Virus record (IMG/VR): IMGVR_UViG_3300042475_000600
Span: 1 to 36,483 of that record
Length of the DNA: 36,483 bases
Origin: a virus
Strand: one strand, 5' to 3'
Positions 25,612 through 31,651 of the stretch are shown piece after piece (position 1 is the stretch's first letter; every line of letters starts with the position of its first letter). Both the position numbers and the translations under genes were made by a program. Under the pieces are notes generated by a model. The model did no database searches. It saw nothing but the letters and a program-made list of their open reading frames with translations, and had not been told where the DNA came from.

Positions 25612-25909
25612 CTTTAACGAATACTCCTTCTTTGTTCAGAAAGCCCTTGCGATCCTTGATCTGCTCGTATGCTGACTGAAAACAGTGTTTTAGATCGACA
25701 TCTTCAATAGCAGCCACCATAGTAAGACATACAAGAACGTCTCCAAGTCCATCGATAACTGCGTCACGGTCTCGTTTGGTAATCGCATCCGCTAATTCCC
25801 CCATCTCAGAAAAAGCCTTCAATAACTGCGTTTTAGCGTCTGAGTTCTGGATGATTCCTCTAGCCTCACCCCAACGGACAACTAATAGTTCGGTTGCTTC
25901 ATAGCTCAT
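25601..25909 (-). CDS. mazG: MazG-like nucleotide pyrophosphohydrolase
   Basis: This 102-residue protein has the all-alpha NTP pyrophosphohydrolase signature: EMGELADAI at 35-43 (ExxE-type metal ligands) and DGLGDVLVCL at 53-62. The length is right for a single-domain phage MazG. Such enzymes hydrolyse (d)NTPs, or ppGpp in some proposals. It overlaps the repressor's stop by 4 bases. Confidence 0.8.
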   Translation of the reverse strand: MSYEATELLVVRWGEARGIIQNSDAKTQLLKAFSEMGELADAITKRDRDAVIDGLGDVLVCLTMVAAIEDVDLKHCFQSAYEQIKDRKGFLNKEGVFVKDDK

Positions 25910-26097
25910 AGGAAACTTTCAATTTCTTCAATAGGCATGGCAAAGGTCTTGTGAATGGCAATCATCATGCTAGCCGATACGCCATATCGCTCGTTACGAA
26001 TCTTGCTTATCGTAGGTGTTGATACGCCTAGCGTTAGGGCTAATTGGCGGTCATTCTTGATGTCGTAGGTCTTAAGTAAATAGTCCAGCAGTTCCAT
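25906..26097 (-). CDS. Cro/CI-type helix-turn-helix regulator
   Basis: This 63-residue protein is almost wholly one HTH domain. The recognition segment is RQLALTLGVSTPTISKIRNE (residues 17-36), followed by a short C-terminal helix pair. There is no peptidase or effector domain, so it is Cro-like. A good Shine-Dalgarno (AGGAG) precedes the ATG. A promoter candidate with a palindrome in its spacer lies just upstream, suggesting self-regulation. Confidence 0.85.
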   Translation of the reverse strand: MELLDYLLKTYDIKNDRQLALTLGVSTPTISKIRNERYGVSASMMIAIHKTFAMPIEEIESFL

Positions 26098-26302
26098 GTT
26101 TTCTCCTGAGTTAATGCCCGTCTTTCCGGGCTGTCAACATACTCACACAGAGGGGAGAAACCTACCTGATAGGAGACTGTGCGTATGCTGCGTAGGTTAT
26201 GTGCGCCACCTATCGCTAGGCTTAAGGGTGGAGTACTCGCTTCACCAGTTCTATCCTTGACGATTTGTTAATCGAAAAGCTGGCATCCGCTTTCCTCCAT
26301 AG
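26098..26302 (-). other. Structured non-coding segment
   Basis: I find no usable reading frame in these 205 bases on either strand, yet they hold several inverted repeats. These are CCTA-5-TAGG (26161-26173), CCTA-4-TAGG (26209-26220, a GCGA loop when read on the minus strand) and AACCTAC/GTAGGTT (26159-26165 with 26192-26198). CCACC/GGTGG (26206-26210 with 26227-26231) and GGTG/CACC (26227-26230 with 26243-26246) also occur. CGATT-4-AATCG lies at about 26261-26274. It could be a small RNA, a long regulated leader or a multi-operator region. It lies between the Cys-rich peptide gene and the repressor. Confidence 0.5.
26109..26137 (-). promoter_or_regulatory. Candidate promoter and operator of the repressor gene
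   Basis: Read on the minus strand, a perfect TTGACA (26137-26132) is followed after exactly 17 bases by TTAACT (26114-26109), a weak -10 box. The spacer contains the inverted repeat GCCCG-6-CGGGC (26131-26116), which could bind the repressor encoded directly downstream. Transcripts would start almost at the Shine-Dalgarno. Confidence 0.45.
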
Positions 26303-26449
26303 TCAAAAGCAACTTGTATTGCAGTTGCCACCATAACAGCAGGTTGTACAGGTCACATACCGACCATCGTAGTAATAGCTATGTGTCGAGCAGCTAGCCC
26401 AAACGAGAGGGGCTGTGAGAGCTAACCAGAGTGCGAATAAGTATTTCAT
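26303..26449 (-). CDS. Secreted Cys-rich micro-peptide
   Basis: This 48-residue frame has a Shine-Dalgarno GAGGGG five to six bases before the ATG. The first 18 residues (MKYLFALWLALTAPLVWA) form a clear Sec signal peptide with an AxA-like cut site. The 30-residue mature part has six Cys in the pattern C-x13-C-x2-CC-x4-C-x3-C and is rich in Ser, Thr, Tyr and Gly. It is probably oxidised in the periplasm. Its function is unknown. Confidence 0.7.
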   Translation of the reverse strand: MKYLFALWLALTAPLVWASCSTHSYYYDGRYVTCTTCCYGGNCNTSCF

Positions 26450-26458
26450 AGTTTCCCC

Positions 26459-26698
26459 TCAGAATGGTGCGTCACTAAGATCATCATCTTGAAACTCTAC
26501 TTTCTTTGCTGGCTTCTTGGTTTCCTTCTCCTTAACCGCTAGAGAGAAAAACTTACCGTTCTTGCCTTCTTTAAGCCACCCAGAGAGCCAGTAATCCTTG
26601 CCATCGATATTGATCGTGCCGGAGTAGTCTGGGTGCTTGTCAGACTGCTTGTTAGTGTTTCGCCCTAACATACCGCGATTAGTATTATCGTATTCCAT
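26459..26698 (-). CDS. SSB-like small protein
   Basis: This 79-residue protein has a body resembling the small phage family with YSGTINIDGKDYWLSGWLKE, a single beta sheet. It ends in an acidic tail with a terminal hydrophobic pair (DDDLSDAPF), like the C-terminal tip of single-strand DNA-binding proteins that recruits partners. It lies directly downstream of the ERF recombinase, which would use single-stranded DNA. The SSB role is inference. Confidence 0.55.
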   Translation of the reverse strand: MEYDNTNRGMLGRNTNKQSDKHPDYSGTINIDGKDYWLSGWLKEGKNGKFFSLAVKEKETKKPAKKVEFQDDDLSDAPF

Positions 26699-26700
26699 GA

Positions 26701-27354
26701 TTATCCTTTAGTGAATTTCTTAATTGCTGATCGTTGCTTGCTATCCAACTGGCTCCAGAGTGCAGTCTTCCAATCCGCATCTAGCTCCAGAGAATTGATG
26801 TACTCCACAGCCTCAGACACTTGGTCTTTATGAATCAGCATAATGACATCGGCTGCATAACTGCGAATCTCGTCTTGAGATTCTGAATCTAGCTCGTCAA
26901 ATACCGACTTAGTGATAGGCTTTGCAGACTTAGGTTCTTCTGATCCGGTAGTCGCATCTAGTGCGTCATGCTCACAGATAGCCAAAGCCATTACCAGCAG
27001 ATACCGAGTAATGTAGGTAATCGATGCGCCTAGATTCTGGACTTCATGGCAACCCTTAAGTTGAGCAGAAGCCATAGGGCAGGTGAACTTAGCGCAGCCA
27101 CCATCAACCGTATCAATGACACGCATTGTCGCTAGATCGCTGGTGAACTCTAACGTATGGCAAAGACCTAGTTCAGCGAATATCGAGTTGACGGTAGGCA
27201 GGAAGTCGGTCAGTTCAAAGTAGCGATACCCTGCAAACTTGTTATGTCCTGACTTCTTGAGTTCTACGTTCTGGAGCTTGACTCTGGCTTTCTGTAGCTT
27301 CTCATACACAAGCCATTGCTGCTGTTCTTCTTGCTCCTGTTGACGGTTATCCAT
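26701..27354 (-). CDS. erf: ERF-family single-strand annealing recombinase
   Basis: This 217-residue protein contains KSGHNKFAGYRYFELTDFLP (residues 34-53) and NLGASITYITRYLLVMAL (107-124). These are the two best-known signatures of ERF proteins such as P22 Erf. The N-terminus is Gln/Glu-rich. The C-terminal 80 residues are acidic and helical. ERF rings anneal single strands during recombination or genome circularisation. Confidence 0.85.
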   Translation of the reverse strand: MDNRQQEQEEQQQWLVYEKLQKARVKLQNVELKKSGHNKFAGYRYFELTDFLPTVNSIFAELGLCHTLEFTSDLATMRVIDTVDGGCAKFTCPMASAQLKGCHEVQNLGASITYITRYLLVMALAICEHDALDATTGSEEPKSAKPITKSVFDELDSESQDEIRSYAADVIMLIHKDQVSEAVEYINSLELDADWKTALWSQLDSKQRSAIKKFTKG

Positions 27355-27357
27355 TAT

Positions 27358-27528
27358 TTATCCTTTAGCGAATTTTTTATTGAAGATGATATTGTTAGGT
27401 TGTGCTTTCTCATTAGCTTGTATCTTTGCAGCCTCCTTTTGCTCTTTGCGAATACGGTCAAAAGTCTTACGAATGTTTGTTTTGCCAGACGAGACATATT
27501 TGAATGATGGGTCTAGGATTGATGTCAT
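27358..27528 (-). CDS. Small basic hypothetical protein
   Basis: This 56-residue Lys-rich protein (FDRIRKEQKEAAKIQANEK is its helical centre) ends in FNKKFAKG. The start overlaps the upstream stop (ATGA) and the erf start is a few bases downstream. No family was recognised; being basic and beside recombination genes, it may bind nucleic acid. Confidence 0.6.
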   Translation of the reverse strand: MTSILDPSFKYVSSGKTNIRKTFDRIRKEQKEAAKIQANEKAQPNNIIFNKKFAKG

Positions 27529-27635
27529 ACGCTATCCAATAACAATGCCAGTAGAAACATGAGAAAGATGACTTTACCAGAATGACGGTCAATGAAGTCA
27601 GCTAGCTTATCGTCTGTCCTGAATAGTTTGTTCAT
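27525..27635 (-). CDS. 36-residue membrane micro-protein
   Basis: A frame of 36 codons with a charged start (NKLFRTDDKLADF) and a single membrane-like helix at the end (VIFLMFLLALLLDSV). ATGA overlaps join it to both neighbours, and a GGGGAAAG purine stretch precedes the ATG. It is a plausible small membrane protein of unknown role. Confidence 0.55.
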   Translation of the reverse strand: MNKLFRTDDKLADFIDRHSGKVIFLMFLLALLLDSV

Positions 27636-27961
27636 GCTTCTTTCCCCTTAAAGTAGTTTTCTGCTTCCCGGTCTTTGTGTTCCTGATACAGCCTGTCTTG
27701 ATGCTCAAAATGACGATCCTCGTCCGTCTCATCGTATTCAGGCAAGTTCTTAGACTTCACAGTACGGTTAATCATGTTGATAATGAACCGTTGCATACTG
27801 TCTCTCAATTGGATAGGATTTTGGTGATGCTGCGACCAAACCCATAACATCTGTGAGAATTCCTCGCCAATATCTGCGGCTGTCATGTGGCAAAGTACGT
27901 CATCTGGATGACCCTCAAGTAGCTCGTAAAGTAGAAACTGCTCGAATTCTTGTGCGTTCAT
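27632..27961 (-). CDS. Hypothetical early protein
   Basis: This 109-residue acidic, helical protein starts with NAQEFEQFLLYELLEGHPDD and has a charged C-terminal third (DRHFEHQDRLYQEHKDREAE). No motif is recognised. It is part of the coupled early operon. Confidence 0.65.
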   Translation of the reverse strand: MNAQEFEQFLLYELLEGHPDDVLCHMTAADIGEEFSQMLWVWSQHHQNPIQLRDSMQRFIINMINRTVKSKNLPEYDETDEDRHFEHQDRLYQEHKDREAENYFKGKEA

Positions 27962-27978
27962 ATTTATCCCCTAATAAG

Positions 27979-28182
27979 TTACCGCCAGCGCGGAGCCCAA
28001 GTCCCTAATGCTTTTGCTGCTTCAATTTGATTGCGGATTTGACGATGACCACACTTATCATCTTTTCTGCAAATGACTGTACCATCACTAAGTTTCCAGC
28101 CATGATCGTTCCAAAGAGATACGCCACATTTAGCGCAGTTATAAATTGATTCAGAGTTAGTATCCCCGGTCATCGTTTTCAT
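27979..28182 (-). CDS. Zinc-finger protein, first gene of the minus-strand operon
   Basis: This 67-residue protein has CAKC near residue 17 and a second pair (CRKDDKC) with a following His, a likely zinc finger. The ATG at 28182 is preferred to a TTG at 28206 because AGGGG lies six bases before it. The TTG overlaps a perfect palindrome that is probably an operator. It may be an early regulator. Confidence 0.6.
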   Translation of the reverse strand: MKTMTGDTNSESIYNCAKCGVSLWNDHGWKLSDGTVICRKDDKCGHRQIRNQIEAAKALGTWAPRWR

Positions 28183-28317
28183 GTTTGCCCCTAGTTGATT
28201 AATCAATTGCCACGTCGAAATAATGCCATACCTTAACAGATAGGTGTAAAAACATTTCTATAGATAAATCAAATCCTATAGGAACATTCTATTACCAAAC
28301 AACAACATTATGAGACA
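28183..28317. promoter_or_regulatory. Divergent early control region
   Basis: About 135 AT-rich bases separate the leftward early operon from the rightward replication genes. It holds a perfect 12-bp palindrome TTGATTAATCAA (28195-28206). Two copies of the palindrome CTATAG (28258-28263 and 28276-28281) are 18 bp apart within TTCTATAGA and CCTATAGGA. Several AT-rich -10-like hexamers occur, with no perfect -35. Promoters for both directions and repressor sites are expected here. CTATAG also occurs by chance elsewhere in the window. Confidence 0.5.
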
Positions 28318-28476
28318 ATGAAATACGAGAAAACATTAAAAAGATTGCAAGAAACGCAACCTAAGCTAGAGAAGTACCCTGAACCTAGAAAGACAACTCC
28401 TAGAGGGCAACCAGTTGAAAGAAGAACCTTCAAAACTCTCAGTTCCAACGTTAAGCGACAAAACTGGAACGATTAA
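28318..28476 (+). CDS. Small basic protein
   Basis: This 52-residue frame is rich in Lys, Arg, Gln and Pro (YEKTLKRLQETQPKLEKYPE) and is the first after the divergent control region. The ribosome site is weak. It overlaps the next frame by 62 bases in another register, which lowers confidence. It may be a small DNA-binding protein. Confidence 0.4.
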   Translation: MKYEKTLKRLQETQPKLEKYPEPRKTTPRGQPVERRTFKTLSSNVKRQNWND

Positions 28477-28591
28477 GAAATACCACCACGGTCTGAGATA
28501 TTGTGCTGGCTGCAAGAAGTCCAGATCGTCAATGCAGTTCAAGGAACACAATGTTTGTAAGATTTGTCAGTTAAGAAACGTTCAGGTATAG
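28415..28591 (+). CDS. Zinc-ribbon mini-protein with TTG start
   Basis: This 58-residue frame starts at TTG, with AGAGGG seven bases before it. It has two knuckles, CAGC (YCAGCKKS) and CKIC (VCKICQLRN), in a clear zinc ribbon. The N-terminus overlaps the upstream small frame. It resembles other tiny zinc proteins in this genome and may regulate replication or early transcription. Confidence 0.55.
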   Translation: MKEEPSKLSVPTLSDKTGTIKKYHHGLRYCAGCKKSRSSMQFKEHNVCKICQLRNVQV

Positions 28592-28601
28592 TTCACAGGG
28601 A

Positions 28602-28679
28602 ATGGCTAGGGTAGCTCCTGAAAAGACGATTCGTTACCGTCCTGCCAAACCCACCCTTTTAAGTAACGACAGCCAATAA
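28602..28679 (+). CDS. Possible 25-residue peptide
   Basis: A short basic frame (KTIRYRPAKPTLLSN) with AGGG too close to its ATG. It lies alone in the gap before the replication gene. There is no other support. Confidence 0.2.
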   Translation: MARVAPEKTIRYRPAKPTLLSNDSQ

Positions 28680-28691
28680 CGTGAGGCTAAT

Positions 28692-29366
28692 ATGCACTAC
28701 TACCAGCACCATATCGGTGACTTCATTAAGGCTACTTCACGCCTAACAGATTCTCAGGCAATGGCATATTTGCGCCTGATCTGGATGTACTACGACTCTG
28801 AAAAACCCCTTCCTAACGATATAGACGTTCTTGCTTTGCAAGTCGGGTTACCAGCCGATCAAGTCGAGCTACTGCTTAGAGCCTATTTCCGGCTTGAAAA
28901 TGGTGTCTGGAGGCAGTCACGTTGTGATGCAGAACTTGAGGAATATCGTAGCTTTGTTAGCAAGAAATCACTAGCTGGCAAAGCATCTGCTGAACAACGG
29001 AAGAACAAACGCTTAACGTCTGCTGAACAGGTGTTGAACGAGTGTTCAACGGACGTTCAACTAACCAATAACCATAAACCAATAACTAATAACCAAATAA
29101 AAGAAAGGAAACCTGTCGTTCCTTTGGAACTCCCTGATTGGTTGAATAAAACTGATTGGAACGACTTTGTTGAAATGCGGAAAAAGTTAAAGAAGCCGAT
29201 GACAGATCGAGCCGTAAAGTTAATGATTTCTAAATTGGAAACAATGAAGAATAAAGGCATCGATACGTCAGCGGTATTGCAAAAAAGCATCGTTAGCGAT
29301 TGGATAGATGTTTACGAACCTAAAGTCCAGACTCAACAAAATTCTATGGGGAGACGGGTTCTATGA
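28692..29366 (+). CDS. DUF1376-type replication protein
   Basis: This 224-residue protein has an N-terminal 90 residues typical of DUF1376 (YdaU-like) phage replication proteins: MHYYQHHIGDFIKATSRLTD, then AYLRLIWMYYDSEKPLP and a winged-helix-like remainder. A variable middle linker follows (residues 110-145), then a DnaT/helicase-loader-like C-terminal domain with DWNDFVEMRKKLKKPMTDRA and LQKSIVSDWIDVY. It probably binds the origin and loads the DnaB-type helicase encoded downstream. Its linker DNA holds 14-bp iterons. Confidence 0.78.
   Translation: MHYYQHHIGDFIKATSRLTDSQAMAYLRLIWMYYDSEKPLPNDIDVLALQVGLPADQVELLLRAYFRLENGVWRQSRCDAELEEYRSFVSKKSLAGKASAEQRKNKRLTSAEQVLNECSTDVQLTNNHKPITNNQIKERKPVVPLELPDWLNKTDWNDFVEMRKKLKKPMTDRAVKLMISKLETMKNKGIDTSAVLQKSIVSDWIDVYEPKVQTQQNSMGRRVL
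29063..29100. repeat. 14-bp iterons inside the replication gene
   Basis: AACCAATAAC starts at 29063 and 29077, and an imperfect copy, AACCAAATAA, starts at 29091. The three copies are exactly 14 bp apart. As 14 is not a multiple of three, the repeats are read in different frames, so the protein sequence itself is not repeated. This looks like an initiator-binding origin inside the initiator gene, as in lambda O. Confidence 0.55.
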
Positions 29367-29791
29367 TTGGCTATTTACTAAACAAACTTGAAAAGGTCAA
29401 AGGCTCTAAAGGTCGATGGACTGCTTGTTGCCCTGCTCATGGCGATAAATCACCAAGCCTTGCCATAACGGAAACAGATGACGGTCGAATCTTGCTCAAG
29501 TGCTTTGCCGGATGTTCAGCGCATCAAGTGGTTGAAGCCGTAGGAATGGACTTGACAGACCTATTTCCTAACGACAACAATATCAATTACCTTAAAGAAC
29601 AACATTTCAATAAACCAGTACGCAGACCGTTTTACGCAACAGACCTGCTGAAAATAATCCAATTTGAGGCACTTATTACGTCGATAGCGGCGTTTGACGT
29701 AAGCGAGGGTAGGGAAGTATCAGCCGAGGATAGAAAACGGCTTAAAACGGCTGTATCCAGAATCAACGAAGCGGTTTCTTACATTCAATAA
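29363..29791 (+). CDS. Primase zinc-finger-like protein
   Basis: This 142-residue protein has the CHC2-type primase zinc motif: CPAHGDKSPSL (Cys 23, His 26) and CFAGCS (Cys 47, Cys 51). The spacing is as in bacterial and T7 primases. The Toprim catalytic core is absent, since the protein ends about 70 residues after the zinc domain in a helical tail. It may guide a host primase or act as a DNA-binding part beside the helicase. It overlaps the previous gene (ATGA). Confidence 0.82.
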   Translation: MIGYLLNKLEKVKGSKGRWTACCPAHGDKSPSLAITETDDGRILLKCFAGCSAHQVVEAVGMDLTDLFPNDNNINYLKEQHFNKPVRRPFYATDLLKIIQFEALITSIAAFDVSEGREVSAEDRKRLKTAVSRINEAVSYIQ

Positions 29792-29794
29792 TTT

Positions 29795-30196
29795 ATGGAA
29801 ATTTCCCAAACTTTTACGTTCGAAGCTGCGCATACGTTAGCTCGGTTAGTTCCATTAGTTGAATATGAGCCAAGCATGAGGATTCACGGTCATTCGTATG
29901 TTGCTACAGTAGCCGTTAGGGGCGAGATGGGGGCTGATGGGATTTTGCAATTCTTCCGGCTTCCCAAAAACAAGCGGCAAAAAGTTGACTTGTTTTATCT
30001 ACGGAAAGAAATCCAAGAGGTAAAAGCAAAATTAGATCATCGTTTCCTAAATGAAATAGAGGATTTGCCACACCAGACGCTAGAGGCATTGTGTGTATTT
30101 ATATTCACCCACATAAATAAATATTTCCCTGTGGCTTGGGTAAAGGTTGAGCGACCGTTAAGCGGAGATGCTTGTCTTTACGATGGTGTCAAATGA
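29795..30196 (+). CDS. queD: QueD-like 6-carboxytetrahydropterin synthase homologue
   Basis: This 133-residue protein has the PTPS/QueD fold markers: FEAAH with zinc ligand His 13, IHGHS with His 31 and His 33, LDHRFLN (Asp 81, His 82) and a late VERPLSG with Glu 119. QueD makes the precursor of 7-deazaguanines such as preQ0. The residue four before the HGH motif, normally the catalytic Cys, is Ser 27 here (EPSMRIHGH). Activity may therefore be altered, or this may be a paralogous subfamily. It is coupled by ATGA to the DpdA-like gene. Confidence 0.82.
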   Translation: MEISQTFTFEAAHTLARLVPLVEYEPSMRIHGHSYVATVAVRGEMGADGILQFFRLPKNKRQKVDLFYLRKEIQEVKAKLDHRFLNEIEDLPHQTLEALCVFIFTHINKYFPVAWVKVERPLSGDACLYDGVK

Positions 30197-30933
30197 TTCA
30201 CTATCACGGGCTTCCGATTACCCCGGCAACAGCAGCTCTAAGGGCTATAAGTGGCGGTCATGCGTTTGTTTCCTTTAGACATTCAGACCAACTAACGATA
30301 GCGTTGGAGGCTTCTCAGTCCTTTGCTGTGGATAACGGGGCTTTTAGCGCGTGGAAATCTGGAAACCCTGTAGAAGATTGGAACCCATTTTATGAATGGG
30401 TGGATAGATTGAGGCGTTATCCAGCGTTTGATTTTGCTGTAATACCCGACGTTATTGACGGTGATGAAAAGGCAAATGATGATCTATTAGAGCAATTTCC
30501 GTTTGCTGTTTACGTTGGCGCACCAGTATGGCATTTGCATGAGAGTCTAGAAAGATTGGACAGGTTAGCAACAAAGTATCCAAGGATTTGCTTAGGATCA
30601 TCTGGTGATTTCGCAAACATAGGAATAACGGCTTGGTGGAGTCGCATGGCTGAGGCAATGGATGTTATTTGCGACGATGAAGGATTGCCAAAGACCAAGA
30701 TTCACGGTTTGAGGATGCTAAACCCGGATGTGTTTACGAGATTTCCATTTGCTTCTGCTGACAGTACAAACATAGGTCAAAACGTAGGAATTGATAGCGC
30801 ATGGCGAGGAACTTATACGCCACCAACAAAGGAGGCAAGAGCTGCTCTTATGCGAGAGCGTATCGAATCACACCAAAGCGCACAGGTATGGGATAGAAAA
30901 ATTGCGCCTATTCAGGTAAATTTATTTGATTAA
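30193..30933 (+). CDS. dpdA: DpdA-like DNA-guanine transglycosylase
   Basis: This 246-residue protein resembles the phage TGT-like family linked to 7-deazaguanine in DNA. Visible blocks are FAVDNGAFSAW (residues 45-55), AVIPDVIDGD (82-91), VWHLHESLERL (112-122), CLGSSGDF (133-140), KIHGLRMLNP (169-178) and ASADSTN (187-193). These suit a TIM-barrel transglycosylase with acidic catalytic residues. It would exchange guanine in phage DNA for a deazaguanine and so block host restriction. Assignment to a DpdA subtype is from memory. The ATG at 30193 overlaps the queD stop. Confidence 0.72.
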   Translation: MIHYHGLPITPATAALRAISGGHAFVSFRHSDQLTIALEASQSFAVDNGAFSAWKSGNPVEDWNPFYEWVDRLRRYPAFDFAVIPDVIDGDEKANDDLLEQFPFAVYVGAPVWHLHESLERLDRLATKYPRICLGSSGDFANIGITAWWSRMAEAMDVICDDEGLPKTKIHGLRMLNPDVFTRFPFASADSTNIGQNVGIDSAWRGTYTPPTKEARAALMRERIESHQSAQVWDRKIAPIQVNLFD

Positions 30934-30945
30934 CGAGGGGAGATT

Positions 30946-31248
30946 ATGACGATTGAGCTTACACGACAGGAAGCGGAGGAAGTGGTTAAGATTTTAAGAA
31001 TGATGTACACAAACCATGCCCTAACGAAAGCCATTGCTGACCGACTAGCCGGAGAGCCGCTGATTGAGTTCCCGAAAGAGCCTGAGCCAGAGGAAGTTGT
31101 TGATGCTATTTGGAAAGTCGTTGATGCTGGATGGAAAGACTTATCTACCGCAGAGATTAAGGCTATCTGGAACCTAACGAAAAAGCCTAGCGAGTTCTCT
31201 ACGATGCTCTTGGCAAAGATCAAGGAGAGAAATGACATTTCACGATGA
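30946..31248 (+). CDS. Hypothetical helical protein
   Basis: This 100-residue acidic, mostly helical protein has a Pro/Glu linker (FPKEPEPEEVV) between an N-terminal helix pair and a C-terminal WKDLSTAEIKAIWNLTKKP region. No family was recognised. It overlaps the nuclease gene by 17 bases. Confidence 0.65.
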   Translation: MTIELTRQEAEEVVKILRMMYTNHALTKAIADRLAGEPLIEFPKEPEPEEVVDAIWKVVDAGWKDLSTAEIKAIWNLTKKPSEFSTMLLAKIKERNDISR

Positions 31249-31651
31249 CCTTAGCCGAGGCGTAGCCATTGAAATGCAGGTGCTTTCGAATATTCGGAAG
31301 AAATATCCATGCGCTACGTTGATTGAGGGCTACAAGGGCTATGACATTTGGATACCGGAGACAGGCACAGGCGTTGAGGTGAAGTACGACCCGATGTCCA
31401 AAGAGACAGGCAATCTGGTTGTTGAAGTTGAGATGTCTGGCAACCCATCGGCATTGTTGGCAACCGAGGCTAAGTGGTGGGTTTTTTATGATGGTGACGT
31501 TTTTTTATGGGTCAGACCTAGAGACATTATTCACTGCATTATCGAGAATAAATTGGTATATGTAGAGTTTGTAGGTGCTGGCGATAGGAACAAAAAGAAA
31601 GCGTTTTTGATTAAAAAAGAACTGCTGTTCAAATATGGGGAGAAACGATGA
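31232..31651 (+). CDS. PD-(D/E)xK-type nuclease
   Basis: This 139-residue protein shows GYDIWIP (Asp 38) followed by GVEVKYD (Glu 49, Lys 51), the D-x(n)-ExK catalytic core of PD-(D/E)xK nucleases. An upstream Glu 14 and a following beta strand (NLVVEVEM) fit the fold. A role as a resolvase or recombination nuclease is likely given its neighbours; host-DNA degradation is also possible. Confidence 0.7.
   Translation: MTFHDDLSRGVAIEMQVLSNIRKKYPCATLIEGYKGYDIWIPETGTGVEVKYDPMSKETGNLVVEVEMSGNPSALLATEAKWWVFYDGDVFLWVRPRDIIHCIIENKLVYVEFVGAGDRNKKKAFLIKKELLFKYGEKR

Noticed and set aside
25394-25675. Plus-strand frame of 93 codons in the minus-strand early block
   Set aside because: It runs opposite three well-supported, coupled minus-strand genes.
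25906-26097. Temperate lifestyle suggested by the repressor-like gene
   Set aside because: There is no integrase, excisionase, partition gene or attachment site; a Cro-like early regulator alone does not show lysogeny.
26150-26260. Possible tRNA, because of several short stems in a row
   Set aside because: No T-arm consensus, acceptor stem or anticodon arm of the right size could be fitted on either strand.
30930-31238. Minus-strand frame of 102 codons with hydrophobic Ser-rich composition
   Set aside because: It is antisense to the coupled plus-strand gene at 30946 and has no ribosome site.
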